From positions 1-22,182 of the forward strand of contig JBJHCR010000073.1 in NCBI GenBank assembly GCA_050486105.1: 22,182 nt of DNA. Reading direction: 5' to 3'. Source of the stretch: JAEXNA01 sp050486105. GTDB taxonomy: Bacteria; Vulcanimicrobiota; Xenobia; Xenobiales; JADMJV01. A program made the position numbers and the translations under genes. How positions within the stretch are numbered: the first letter of the stretch is position 1; each line of letters starts with the position of its first letter. A model generated the notes under the pieces. It was not told the DNA's origin and made no database searches. It saw nothing but the letters and a program-made list of their open reading frames with translations. This document shows positions 1 through 6,865 of this stretch, in pieces.

Positions 1-1530
1 GATGCCGGCCTCGATCTCCTCTCGCTCATGCTCATCGGAGAACAGGTGTCACGCCTGGCCTCCTTTTCCGTGACCTATGGTGCTCATACCGGAATCGGAA
101 CCGCGCCACTGCTGTATTTTGGGACGGACGCTCAAAAGGAAAAGTACTTACCAAAGCTGGTCACTGGAGAGCTGATCTCATCTTACGCTCTCACCGAGAA
201 TCATAGTGGCTCCGATGCCCTAGCGGCACGAACCAAAGCCACTCTCTCTGAGGATGGGAAGCACTACATCCTGAATGGGTCCAAAATGTGGATCACCAAC
301 GGAGGCTTTGCCGACCTGTCCATGGTGTTTGCCAAAGTGGACGGAGAAAAATTCACTTGTTTCGCCGTGGAAACCGCCTGGGAAGGCTTCTCGCCCGCTG
401 CGGAAGAGAAGAAAATGGGTCTGAACGGGTCATCGACTACAGCGTTGAACCTCGACAATGTGAAGGTTCCGGTGGAGAATGTCATCGGAGAGATAGGTAA
501 GGGTCACAAGATTGCCCTGAATACCCTGAATCTCGGTCGTTTCAAGTTGGGTGCCTGGTGCATCGCTCAGGCTAAGTTCGCCTTGAACGATGCCATTTCA
601 TATGCGAAGGAACGGACTCAGTTCGGAAAGATTTTGGTGGACTTTGGGGCCATACAGCAGAAGCTCGGGCAAATGGTGGCCGAGTGTTGGGTCGGGGACG
701 CCATGAACTATCGCACCGCAGGCATGATCGATGCCCGTATCAAGGCAGTGGCTACCGGAGACGTTCAAGGTCGCGCTGCGGCTATGGAAGAGTTCGTAAT
801 CGAATGTTCAATCTTGAAGGTGAAGTGTTCGGAGCAGCTCTCCTTTGTGGTGGATGAGGCGGTTCAGATCTTCGGGGGGTACGGATACAGTCGCGAGTAT
901 CCCGCCGAACGGGCCTATCGAGATGCCAGGATCAATCGAATTTTCGAAGGGACTAACGAGATCAACAGACTGACCATCACCGGAATGCTGCTCAAGCGCG
1001 CCATGGCGGGGCGATTGCCGCTGATGCAGGCCTTGATGGAGCTGCAAGGGGAACTTGCCGAAGGCAGGTTCACCGAACCCGCAGAGGGGATCTTGGCAGG
1101 TCCCATCTCTTTAGCTCGGGCCAGTCGAAAAGCCACCTTGCTGGCTGCCGGGATGGCAGTGAATGTGATCGGTGGAGATTCACCAGACCAGAAGCACCAA
1201 GAGCAGATGATGGCTGTCGCCGACATGGTGATGGAGGTCTTTGCTCAGGATAGTGCCGTCCTCCGCTGCCAGAAGCTGATGGCAGAGAGGGGTGAGGAGA
1301 AAACCAGCTTAGAACGAGATGTGGTAGAAGTCTTTGCCCAGCAGTCCGTTGAGCGGATCCGCAGTCGAGCTCGTACACTGTTGGCTGACGTTCTCAGCGA
1401 TCCCAAGGAATTGGGAAAGAATCTCAAGGTGGTAGACGCCCTGTTGTGTTCCTCCCTGCCGGTTCCCACGGCTCAGCCACTGCGTCGTCTTGCCGCTCAG
1501 GCGGTGAAGGCCGGACGCTATCCCTTCTAG
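1..1530 (+). CDS. Acyl-CoA dehydrogenase, long FadE/YusJ type (5' end cut by window edge)
   Basis: This enzyme introduces the trans-2 double bond into acyl-CoA during beta-oxidation, using FAD and passing electrons to ETF. The frame is open from base 1, so the first in-frame ATG at 28 is internal; family members of about 590 residues suggest roughly 80-90 residues are missing. Visible are the FAD/substrate motifs (ALTENHSGSDA, KMWITNGG), the ERTQFG motif with FGAIQQKL after it, and the IFEGTNEINRL motif with the catalytic Glu at visible codon 316. About 170 further residues follow the core. Such a C-terminal extension is typical of the B. subtilis FadE (YusJ) subgroup and distinguishes it from the roughly 400-residue dehydrogenases at the right end of this window. 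A terminator follows the stop by about 25 bases. The family call is firm; chain-length specificity cannot be read. Confidence 0.95.
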   Translation, partial: DAGLDLLSLMLIGEQVSRLASFSVTYGAHTGIGTAPLLYFGTDAQKEKYLPKLVTGELISSYALTENHSGSDALAARTKATLSEDGKHYILNGSKMWITNGGFADLSMVFAKVDGEKFTCFAVETAWEGFSPAAEEKKMGLNGSSTTALNLDNVKVPVENVIGEIGKGHKIALNTLNLGRFKLGAWCIAQAKFALNDAISYAKERTQFGKILVDFGAIQQKLGQMVAECWVGDAMNYRTAGMIDARIKAVATGDVQGRAAAMEEFVIECSILKVKCSEQLSFVVDEAVQIFGGYGYSREYPAERAYRDARINRIFEGTNEINRLTITGMLLKRAMAGRLPLMQALMELQGELAEGRFTEPAEGILAGPISLARASRKATLLAAGMAVNVIGGDSPDQKHQEQMMAVADMVMEVFAQDSAVLRCQKLMAERGEEKTSLERDVVEVFAQQSVERIRSRARTLLADVLSDPKELGKNLKVVDALLCSSLPVPTAQPLRRLAAQAVKAGRYPF

Positions 1531-1555
1531 TTAAGATGCAGTGGTCGAAATTAGA

Positions 1556-1580
1556 GGCTCCGAAAGGAGCCTTTTTTCTT
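1556..1580 (+). terminator. Rho-independent terminator after the left-edge acyl-CoA dehydrogenase
   Basis: GGCTCC (1556-1561), a GAAA tetraloop and GGAGCC (1566-1571) form a 6-bp stem, extendable by A-U pairs, followed directly by TTTTTTCTT. It lies about 25 bases after the stop at 1530. It may also weakly stop the minus-strand gene ending at 1585, although the reverse-strand tail is poor in T. Confidence 0.9.
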
Positions 1581-1584
1581 GGGT

Positions 1585-2136
1585 CTAGATGAATTCTGTC
1601 CGGTGCTGGGCAAAGTTCGAGCGATAGTGAAGAGCGCGCTCTATATATCGCTCGGCCCCGATAGCTATTCGAGATTGCTCCTCGGGCCTGAGTCGTCTGA
1701 TTTTTCGTGCCGGGACCCCCAGATAGAGATAACCGGTTTCCAGAACAGTGTTTTCCGGCACTAGGGCTCCCGCACCAACGATACAGTCGGAGGCGACTTG
1801 AACTCCATTAAGAATGATGGCCCCCATGCCCACCAGAACTCGATCTCCGAGGGCGCAACCGTGGAGGATTGCTCGATGACCAATCACGCAAAGCTCTCCG
1901 ACACGGCAAGGATAACCCGGATCGGTATGGACGACCACCCCGTCTTGAAGGTTGGAGCCCATGCCCACGGTGATGGGTTCGTTGTCTCCCCTCAAGACCG
2001 CCTGGAACCAGACCGAAGTCTTGTGGGCCAAGGATACCTGCCCGATAAGGTCAGCGCTCGGAGCAACAAAGCTTGCCAGAGAAATGTTGGGCGTATGCTC
2101 GGCCAGAGAAAGAATCACCTCTTGAACTTTTGTCAA
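1585..2136 (-). CDS. Gamma-carbonic-anhydrase-like left-handed beta-helix protein (YrdA/PaaY family)
   Basis: It is a hexapeptide-repeat protein of the gamma carbonic anhydrase family, which forms trimers with metal sites between subunits; many members have no demonstrated hydratase activity. From the chosen start it is 183 residues, normal for the family. The repeats contain the conserved VWFQAVLRGDNEPI segment and the three presumptive metal-binding histidines H70 (VVHTD), H87 and H92 (IGHRAILHG), all present. The C-terminal part from about residue 150 is the usual helix that packs on the helix-shaped core. The frame is open to 2211, but that longer form overlaps the divergent lipoprotein gene. 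I chose TTG at 2136 because AGGAAAG lies 8 bases upstream. It stands alone, with no operon partner. Confidence 0.9.
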   Translation of the reverse strand: MTKVQEVILSLAEHTPNISLASFVAPSADLIGQVSLAHKTSVWFQAVLRGDNEPITVGMGSNLQDGVVVHTDPGYPCRVGELCVIGHRAILHGCALGDRVLVGMGAIILNGVQVASDCIVGAGALVPENTVLETGYLYLGVPARKIRRLRPEEQSRIAIGAERYIERALHYRSNFAQHRTEFI

Positions 2137-2183
2137 AAAAATAGCTTTCCTGCAGGTTAGGGCTAAGGCAGCGAGAATTCGAC

Positions 2184-2771
2184 TTGGTGAAGATTTTTGG
2201 CAAAATAGCACTGTGTTGGATTGTGGTTTTCGCTCTGGCTGGATGCCAGCAGGGCGGGCAGGTGATAGGTGGAGAGCCCAAGACCTATCCTTTGGGGGAC
2301 CTGAAAGTTCAATTTGTTCCTCCTCCGGCTCCCTGGGTGGAATCCCAAGAAGTGGTAGGTGAAGACCAGGCCGACCTCGGGCAACCGGCAGAACGTGTTC
2401 TCGGAATCGTGTTTCGAAAGCCAGATCTAGACGGGATTATTTCTGTGTCCTCAGGGGAGCAGAATAGCAACGAGGCCGGAGAACTGATGGACCTGGAAAA
2501 CGACCAGGAGATGCTCAATGCCATTGCTTTGTGGGTGGTCAAGAGAGATGGGAACTTTCTAACCCAAGAGTACATTAAGGTTCTCGATGTCAATGCTTTC
2601 CATATGATCTTTGAATTTGGGGACGGAGCTTCCAAGGAAAAAGGTCGACAAGTGCACTTTACTCTCAATGGTCGACACTACACTCTGTCCATGCTGGTGC
2701 CGGCTAAGGACTACAATAGCGAGGTTGGGCACTTCAAGAACTTGTTGGAGAGCTTTAGATTGGCAGAATAG
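2184..2771 (+). CDS. Small lipoprotein of unknown function
   Basis: The protein has 195 residues. The N-terminus has one lysine pair, a hydrophobic segment (IALCWIVVFALAGC) and a good lipobox L-A-G-C with Cys at residue 21, so it should be lipidated at the cell envelope. The mature part (VQFVPPPAPWVES..., then FRKPDLDGIISVSSGE) is a mixed alpha/beta sequence ending in HFKNLLESFRLAE; I do not recognise the family. The start may be TTG 2184 or the adjacent GTG 2187; neither has a strong ribosome site (GAGAA about 10 bases upstream). It is divergent from the carbonic anhydrase-like gene, with about 47 bases between the chosen starts, and convergent with the acpP operon, sharing that operon's two-way terminator about 150 bases downstream. 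Confidence 0.8.
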   Translation: MVKIFGKIALCWIVVFALAGCQQGGQVIGGEPKTYPLGDLKVQFVPPPAPWVESQEVVGEDQADLGQPAERVLGIVFRKPDLDGIISVSSGEQNSNEAGELMDLENDQEMLNAIALWVVKRDGNFLTQEYIKVLDVNAFHMIFEFGDGASKEKGRQVHFTLNGRHYTLSMLVPAKDYNSEVGHFKNLLESFRLAE

Positions 2772-2917
2772 CCGTCAATCTCGTCTCAACTCAACAGATT
2801 AAACCGCCGCATCAAGTGGGTTAAACTCGCACAAACCGGCCTGAAACTCGACCTCAGGGGTGGGAGCCCGCTCCTTCCTGGGAAGAACGCCGACACGTCA
2901 AGACGCATTGGCATAAC

Positions 2918-2965
2918 CATAAGGAAAAAGGCTTGGTGGGCCAGCACCAAGCCTTTTTCCTTATG
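2918..2965 (-). terminator. Two-way terminator: 21-bp perfect hairpin between lipoprotein gene and acpP
   Basis: The arms at 2918-2938 and 2945-2965 are exact reverse complements (21 bp), with a 6-base loop GGCCAG. Each arm carries AAAAA or TTTTT, so the hairpin could end transcription from both sides: the fatty-acid operon on the minus strand, 44 bases after the acpP stop, and the lipoprotein gene on the plus strand. The stem is unusually long and perfect. The rest of the 237-bp gap (2772-3008) shows nothing I can name. Confidence 0.85.
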
Positions 2966-3008
2966 AAGCTTTCTCCGCTCTGAACGGGAGCAGGAGAAAG
3001 AGGCGCAA

Positions 3009-3257
3009 TTACGCGTTGGCTTCGACCATGCGCTCTTGGATGTAAGCCACCGCATCCTTCATGTTCGTGATCTTCTCGGTGTCTTCGTCCGGAATCTCAA
3101 GCTCAAACTCTGTTTCGAAGGCCATCACCATCTCCACGTTATCCAGGGAGTCGGCGCCCAAGTCTTCAACGAAGTGAGCGGTCGGGGTGACTTGCTCTTC
3201 TTCTACGTTGAGTTGCTCTACGATAATTTTTTTCACTCGTTCTTGAATATCAGACAT
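3009..3257 (-). CDS. acpP: Acyl carrier protein
   Basis: The protein has 82 residues and is strongly acidic, the usual size and composition for AcpP. It carries growing acyl chains on a 4'-phosphopantetheine arm attached to S37 in the GADSLDNVE motif; the flanking EDLGADSLD and FELEIPDEDTEKI segments are classic. The frame extends upstream to 3287, but MSDIQERVKK at 3257 is the family start and has GGAGGAAACT just before it. It is the last gene of the yceD-rpmF-fabH-fabG-acpP operon, begins 16 bases after the fabG stop, and is followed by the long hairpin terminator. fabF, which often follows acpP, is not here. Confidence 0.97.
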   Translation of the reverse strand: MSDIQERVKKIIVEQLNVEEEQVTPTAHFVEDLGADSLDNVEMVMAFETEFELEIPDEDTEKITNMKDAVAYIQERMVEANA

Positions 3258-3273
3258 AGTTTCCTCCGGGAGG

Positions 3274-4023
3274 TCACAACATTCCACCGTCGACGTTGAA
3301 TACCTGCCCTGTTATATAATCGCTGTTTGGGTGAGCCAAAAAGCCCACCATTCTTGCAATATCTTCCGGTTTGCCCATTCGCCCAAGAGGTATCTGGGCC
3401 AAGATGCTCTCTTTGATTTTCTCGGGGAGAGCATCGGTCATGTCGGTCTCGATGTAACCAGGCGCAACCGCATTGACGGTGATATTTCTCGGTCCTAATT
3501 CCCTCGCTATGGATTTCGTAAACCCGATGAGTCCAGCTTTGCTGGCGGCGTAATTCGCCTGCCCGGCATTACCTCGAGTACCGATCACCGAAGTGATGTT
3601 GATGATCCGACCACTTCTGGCCTTGAGCATGGGTTTAGCTGCGGCTCGCGTCAGTTGGAAGGCTGCTCTGAGGTTCAGGTTGAGAACCTCGTCCCAGTGT
3701 TCGTCCTTCATGCGGAGCAACACCGTATCTCGGGTCAGGCCGGCGTTGTTGACCAGTATCCCGAGGTCGCTGAATTGAGGGGTCTTGACCACGAGCTCTA
3801 GGCCCTCTGCGGTAGACAGGTCCGCAGTTATAGCCAGAGCCTCGCCCCCAGCAGCAGTGACGTCGGCGACGACCTCTTCAAGTTGAGCTTGAGAGCGAGC
3901 CACCAGGAGAGTTTTGGCCCCACTCTGGGCAAGAGTTAGGGCGATAGCTTTCCCTATCCCCCGACCTGCACCGGTCACCAGGGCCGTGAGTCCGTTTAGG
4001 GGCTGATTTTGAGTTGCACTCAT
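3274..4023 (-). CDS. fabG: 3-oxoacyl-[ACP] reductase
   Basis: FabG performs the NADPH-dependent reduction of 3-oxoacyl-ACP in type II fatty acid synthesis. It is a short-chain dehydrogenase of 249 residues. The Rossmann motif TGAGRGIG lies at 17-24 and NNAG at 92-95. The catalytic tetrad N117, S145, Y158 and K162 is complete (NYAASKAG), and the C-terminus ITGQVFNVDGGML is typical of FabG. The start is the ATG at 4023, which overlaps the fabH stop as ATGA, implying translational coupling; an upstream in-frame extension to 4065 lies inside fabH and is rejected. The position between fabH and acpP supports FabG over other SDR functions. fabD is not present between fabH and fabG. Confidence 0.96.
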   Translation of the reverse strand: MSATQNQPLNGLTALVTGAGRGIGKAIALTLAQSGAKTLLVARSQAQLEEVVADVTAAGGEALAITADLSTAEGLELVVKTPQFSDLGILVNNAGLTRDTVLLRMKDEHWDEVLNLNLRAAFQLTRAAAKPMLKARSGRIINITSVIGTRGNAGQANYAASKAGLIGFTKSIARELGPRNITVNAVAPGYIETDMTDALPEKIKESILAQIPLGRMGKPEDIARMVGFLAHPNSDYITGQVFNVDGGML

Positions 4024-5042
4024 GATGTTGGCACCTTTGGTTTGAAGTCTCCGGTTCCTCCCCATTTGAGGACCAGGGAGCCCCAGGCCAGGCCTCCACC
4101 GAACCCGACCAGAACAATCCTACTGCCGTCCTTAATCTTTCCCGCGTCCAGGGCTTCGGACAGAGCTATGGGGATGGAGGCGCAAGAGGTGTTTCCATAG
4201 CGATCCAGGTTCACGAACACCCTATCGAGGTCTACGCCCAAGCGCTTGGCAGCCGCTTCGATGATGCGAATGTTGGCTTGGTGAGGGATGAAGAGATCGA
4301 TCTCTTCCGGCTTCAGGCCGGCTTGTTCGGCAACCCTTGCAGCCGACCCACCCATGGCCGAGACGGCAAAACGAAAGACCTCTCGTCCATTCATCTGTAG
4401 GGTGAAGTTTTCGTCGAAGCCTCGGCCATTGAGGTTCGGAACGCACCCTGCACCAGCCGGGATCATCAAAGAATCTCCGCCATCTCCGTTTGCCCCGAGT
4501 TCTTGAGCAAGTAACCCGTAGCCAGGAGCCACTGAGCCGACCAGGGCGGCCCCTGCGCCGTCCCCAAAGAGAACGCAGGTGCCCCGGTCGGTCCAGTTCA
4601 TGACCCGACTCATGACGTCCGAGCCTATGATCAAAACGTAGCGAGCCAGACCCGAGGCCACGTAGCTCAATCCCGTAGACAGAGCGTAGGCAAAGCCCGA
4701 GCAAGCGATCGAGACATCGAAAGCTCCGGCATTCGTGGCTCCGAGTTCTCCCTGGACTCGACAGGCGACAGCGGGAAGAATGCTGTCGGGTGTCATAGTG
4801 GCAACCACAATGAGATCCAGGTCTTTCGGATCGAAGTTCGCTTTCTCCAGAACTCTTCGACCAGCTTCGACGGCGAGGCTGGCAGTCGTTTCATGCTCTG
4901 CGGCGATGCGACGCTCTCGTATGCCGGTCCGACTGGCAATCCACTCATCAGTTGTGTCCAGTCGGGTTTCCAGTTCTTTATTGGTGAGAATCCTCGACGG
5001 AGCGTAGTGGGCGACCGCCAGCACCCCGACACCGTTATGCAC
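4020..5042 (-). CDS. fabH: 3-oxoacyl-[ACP] synthase III
   Basis: FabH condenses an acyl-CoA starter with malonyl-ACP to begin fatty acid synthesis. The protein has 340 residues, slightly longer than the usual 310-330 because of a short C-terminal tail (GGTGDFKPKVPTS). The catalytic triad is intact: C114 in SIACSGF, H254 in IPHQANIRI and N284 in YGNTSCAS; the GFGGGLAWG motif near the end is also standard. The start ATG at 5042 is 3 bases after the rpmF stop, and the stop overlaps fabG as ATGA. plsX, commonly between rpmF and fabH, is absent. Starter specificity, straight or branched, cannot be judged. Confidence 0.97.
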   Translation of the reverse strand: MHNGVGVLAVAHYAPSRILTNKELETRLDTTDEWIASRTGIRERRIAAEHETTASLAVEAGRRVLEKANFDPKDLDLIVVATMTPDSILPAVACRVQGELGATNAGAFDVSIACSGFAYALSTGLSYVASGLARYVLIIGSDVMSRVMNWTDRGTCVLFGDGAGAALVGSVAPGYGLLAQELGANGDGGDSLMIPAGAGCVPNLNGRGFDENFTLQMNGREVFRFAVSAMGGSAARVAEQAGLKPEEIDLFIPHQANIRIIEAAAKRLGVDLDRVFVNLDRYGNTSCASIPIALSEALDAGKIKDGSRIVLVGFGGGLAWGSLVLKWGGTGDFKPKVPTS

Positions 5043-5045
5043 GCT

Positions 5046-5231
5046 TTATTCTTCTTCTTTGTCTGACCAGATCTGTCGCCCTTTGTAAGTGTAACAGGAC
5101 CGACAGACCCGATGGGGCAGAGTCGGAGCGCTGCAATTTGAGCAAGGGATGACGTTGGGGGCCTTGAGAGCCAGATGAGATCTTCGCCGTCTGGTTCTCG
5201 AGCGAGACATTTTGTATTTCGGTTCAGCCAT
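5046..5231 (-). CDS. rpmF: Large ribosomal subunit protein bL32, zinc-binding form
   Basis: The 61-residue basic protein begins MAEPKYKMSRSRTRRRRSH, close to the canonical L32 start, and carries CSNC and CRSC pairs separated by nine residues. This is the four-cysteine zinc-ribbon form of L32. AGGAGG stands 9 bases before the ATG at 5231. The frame is open further upstream to 5360, but that part lies in the preceding gene and has no similarity to L32. It sits directly after yceD, the conserved partner order in very many bacteria, and immediately before fabH. Confidence 0.96.
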   Translation of the reverse strand: MAEPKYKMSRSRTRRRRSHLALKAPNVIPCSNCSAPTLPHRVCRSCYTYKGRQIWSDKEEE

Positions 5232-5244
5232 TTTGGTGTTCCTC

Positions 5245-5775
5245 CTAGTTGAGATTCGGGCCGGATGTGTAACGTTGTTCGAGGTCTTGCAGCTTGGTCC
5301 AACGAGGGTCGATGTCGTTGAGTTTGCATTCGCATTCAGAGGTGTTGAGGTCTGTTCCACACTGATCGCAGAGACCCCGACACTCCCCTTGCCGGCAGAT
5401 CGGCTGAAGTGGAACGGCGGCCAAAAAGTTTTGTCGAAGCATTTCGTCTAAGACGATCCGGTCCTCCTGATAGGTGAGAATCTCGAAAGCCTCCAGCCCT
5501 TCGGCATCCGCCTCAGGGCTGTCAGAGGGCACGAAGCCCTCTTCGAGCTCGATCTCGATCCGTTCTGGGTATTCTTCGTCGCAGCGAGCGCAACGGATCA
5601 TTAAGTCGGCTTCCGCGCTGCCTTGTACGAGCATGCGGGTTCCGGCGTTCGTGATCCGAACCTTCACCGTGATGGGTCCTTTGGTCTCAAAGTCCGGGCA
5701 GTCGAGCTTCTCTTGGGCGCTGAATTCTTTCCAGAGCCCAGGACTGTTCTCTATGTCTATGATGGGCACGTGCAC
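5245..5775 (-). CDS. YceD family (DUF177) protein
   Basis: A DUF177 protein of 176 residues, the size of E. coli YceD (about 170), which is linked to 23S rRNA accumulation; the molecular activity is not settled. The diagnostic C-terminal block CRQGECRGLCDQCGTDLNTSECEC is present from about residue 128, preceded by a C-x-x-C pair in the middle (IRCARCDEEY, about residue 63), so it may bind metal. The start is GTG at 5775; a second GTG at 5769 is possible, and a purine-rich AAAAGGGG lies upstream. It is the first gene of the operon, about 65 bases downstream of the inferred transcription start of the promoter at 5847-5875, and 13 bases before rpmF. Confidence 0.92.
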   Translation of the reverse strand: MHVPIIDIENSPGLWKEFSAQEKLDCPDFETKGPITVKVRITNAGTRMLVQGSAEADLMIRCARCDEEYPERIEIELEEGFVPSDSPEADAEGLEAFEILTYQEDRIVLDEMLRQNFLAAVPLQPICRQGECRGLCDQCGTDLNTSECECKLNDIDPRWTKLQDLEQRYTSGPNLN

Positions 5776-5846
5776 TGGTCTTTGAGTCCCCTTTTGCCGT
5801 CTCTGTCCCAGGTTTTGAGGTCCAGGTAGAGTCGACGCAGAGCGAC

Positions 5847-5875
5847 AGTATAATAAGCGTCCGAGGGACTGTCAA
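5847..5875 (-). promoter_or_regulatory. Sigma-70-type promoter of the yceD-rpmF-fabH-fabG-acpP operon
   Basis: On the minus strand, TTGACA (5875-5870) and TATACT (5852-5847) are separated by exactly 17 bases. The -35 box matches consensus fully and the -10 box in five of six positions. It abuts the stop codon of the upstream gene (TGA-TTGACA) and predicts a leader of about 65 bases before yceD. Confidence 0.85.
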
Positions 5876-6865
5876 TCAGGGACGGAGGTCAAGTGGCCAG
5901 CGCAAGGTTTTGCTTCTGCCTAATCGGTCCTGGACCGTGCATTCTAGCCAGATCGTTCCCGCACCATCGGCTTCGACTTCGAAGGTGGTACGACCGATTC
6001 GCCTCTGTACGCTCGTTAGGGAAGCCCCCGAGGAGGCGGTCAGCCTAATGCTGCGGGGATCCAATAGCCCGCTTGGTGATTCGGTGTCGACCCAACCACG
6101 AATGGGAGTATCGGTAAGGGACGCTCGGTGGGGTCCGAATCCCACGATACTTGGACCGGCAGAAGATAAAGTTATGCGCTGCCCTCTCCAAAATGTTGGC
6201 CGAGGTTCGCTCCCCACTCGGACCATCAACGGGAGTTCCACCAAGTCGAGGTCTCTCCAACCCGTGAGACTGACTCCCTGAGGAACTCCATCAGAACTTA
6301 GAGAAAACGGCAACTCGTGGGTCAGGCCAGGAACAAAAAGGAAAACCGACTTGCCTTGGGGAGAAATTCTGTTCCATTCGTCGGAGGGAATCTCTACAAC
6401 GATGGTGTCATCGGGGGTGTAGGCGGGCCGCTCGTTGCTAGAGACCTTCAGGCGGATGGCTCTCTGCTCCTCGTTGGCAGAGGTATAGGCATCCGCCCAT
6501 CCAATCAACCCCGTTTCGGGCTGGTAGCGCGCGACTACGGTCAGGGAGCGTTGTTGGGCCTCCAGGCTCAAGTGCCAGGGGCAAATGCGTTGGCCATTCA
6601 GGCTGAAGACGGAACTGTCATCGTAGCTCAGGAGTTGACCTCGACCTCCTAGGTCCACGGACATTTGACCGTAGCGAAGGTCGACCAGTCCCCCTTGCAG
6701 GCACCCGCCAATCAAGCCTTGAGCGGAAATCTTGTCGGTCGGGGCTCTGAGTTCGACCGGGCTGCTCGTCGGCCACAGGTAGGGATGGCCCAGAGCCGGA
6801 GGTTGGTCTAGTCCAAAGGAGGCCAGCAGCAAGGCACCTAGGGCTATGGACCGCGTCCGCTTCAT
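5876..6865 (-). CDS. Exported protein of unknown function
   Basis: The 329-residue protein begins MKRTRSIALGALLLASFGLDQPPALGHP. The basic start, hydrophobic core and likely cleavage around ALG-HP suggest a Sec signal peptide with no lipobox. The mature part is rich in beta-strand-forming and Gly/Ser/Pro residues. Late segments such as SLTSVQRRIGRTTFEVEADGAGTIWLECTVQDRLGR read like an Ig-like or carbohydrate-binding beta-sandwich, but I cannot name the family. Its ATG shares one base with the pyrG stop (TAATG), so it is probably translated by coupling to pyrG although the functions seem unrelated. The promoter of the next operon begins at its stop codon. Confidence 0.75.
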   Translation of the reverse strand: MKRTRSIALGALLLASFGLDQPPALGHPYLWPTSSPVELRAPTDKISAQGLIGGCLQGGLVDLRYGQMSVDLGGRGQLLSYDDSSVFSLNGQRICPWHLSLEAQQRSLTVVARYQPETGLIGWADAYTSANEEQRAIRLKVSSNERPAYTPDDTIVVEIPSDEWNRISPQGKSVFLFVPGLTHELPFSLSSDGVPQGVSLTGWRDLDLVELPLMVRVGSEPRPTFWRGQRITLSSAGPSIVGFGPHRASLTDTPIRGWVDTESPSGLLDPRSIRLTASSGASLTSVQRRIGRTTFEVEADGAGTIWLECTVQDRLGRSKTLRWPLDLRP

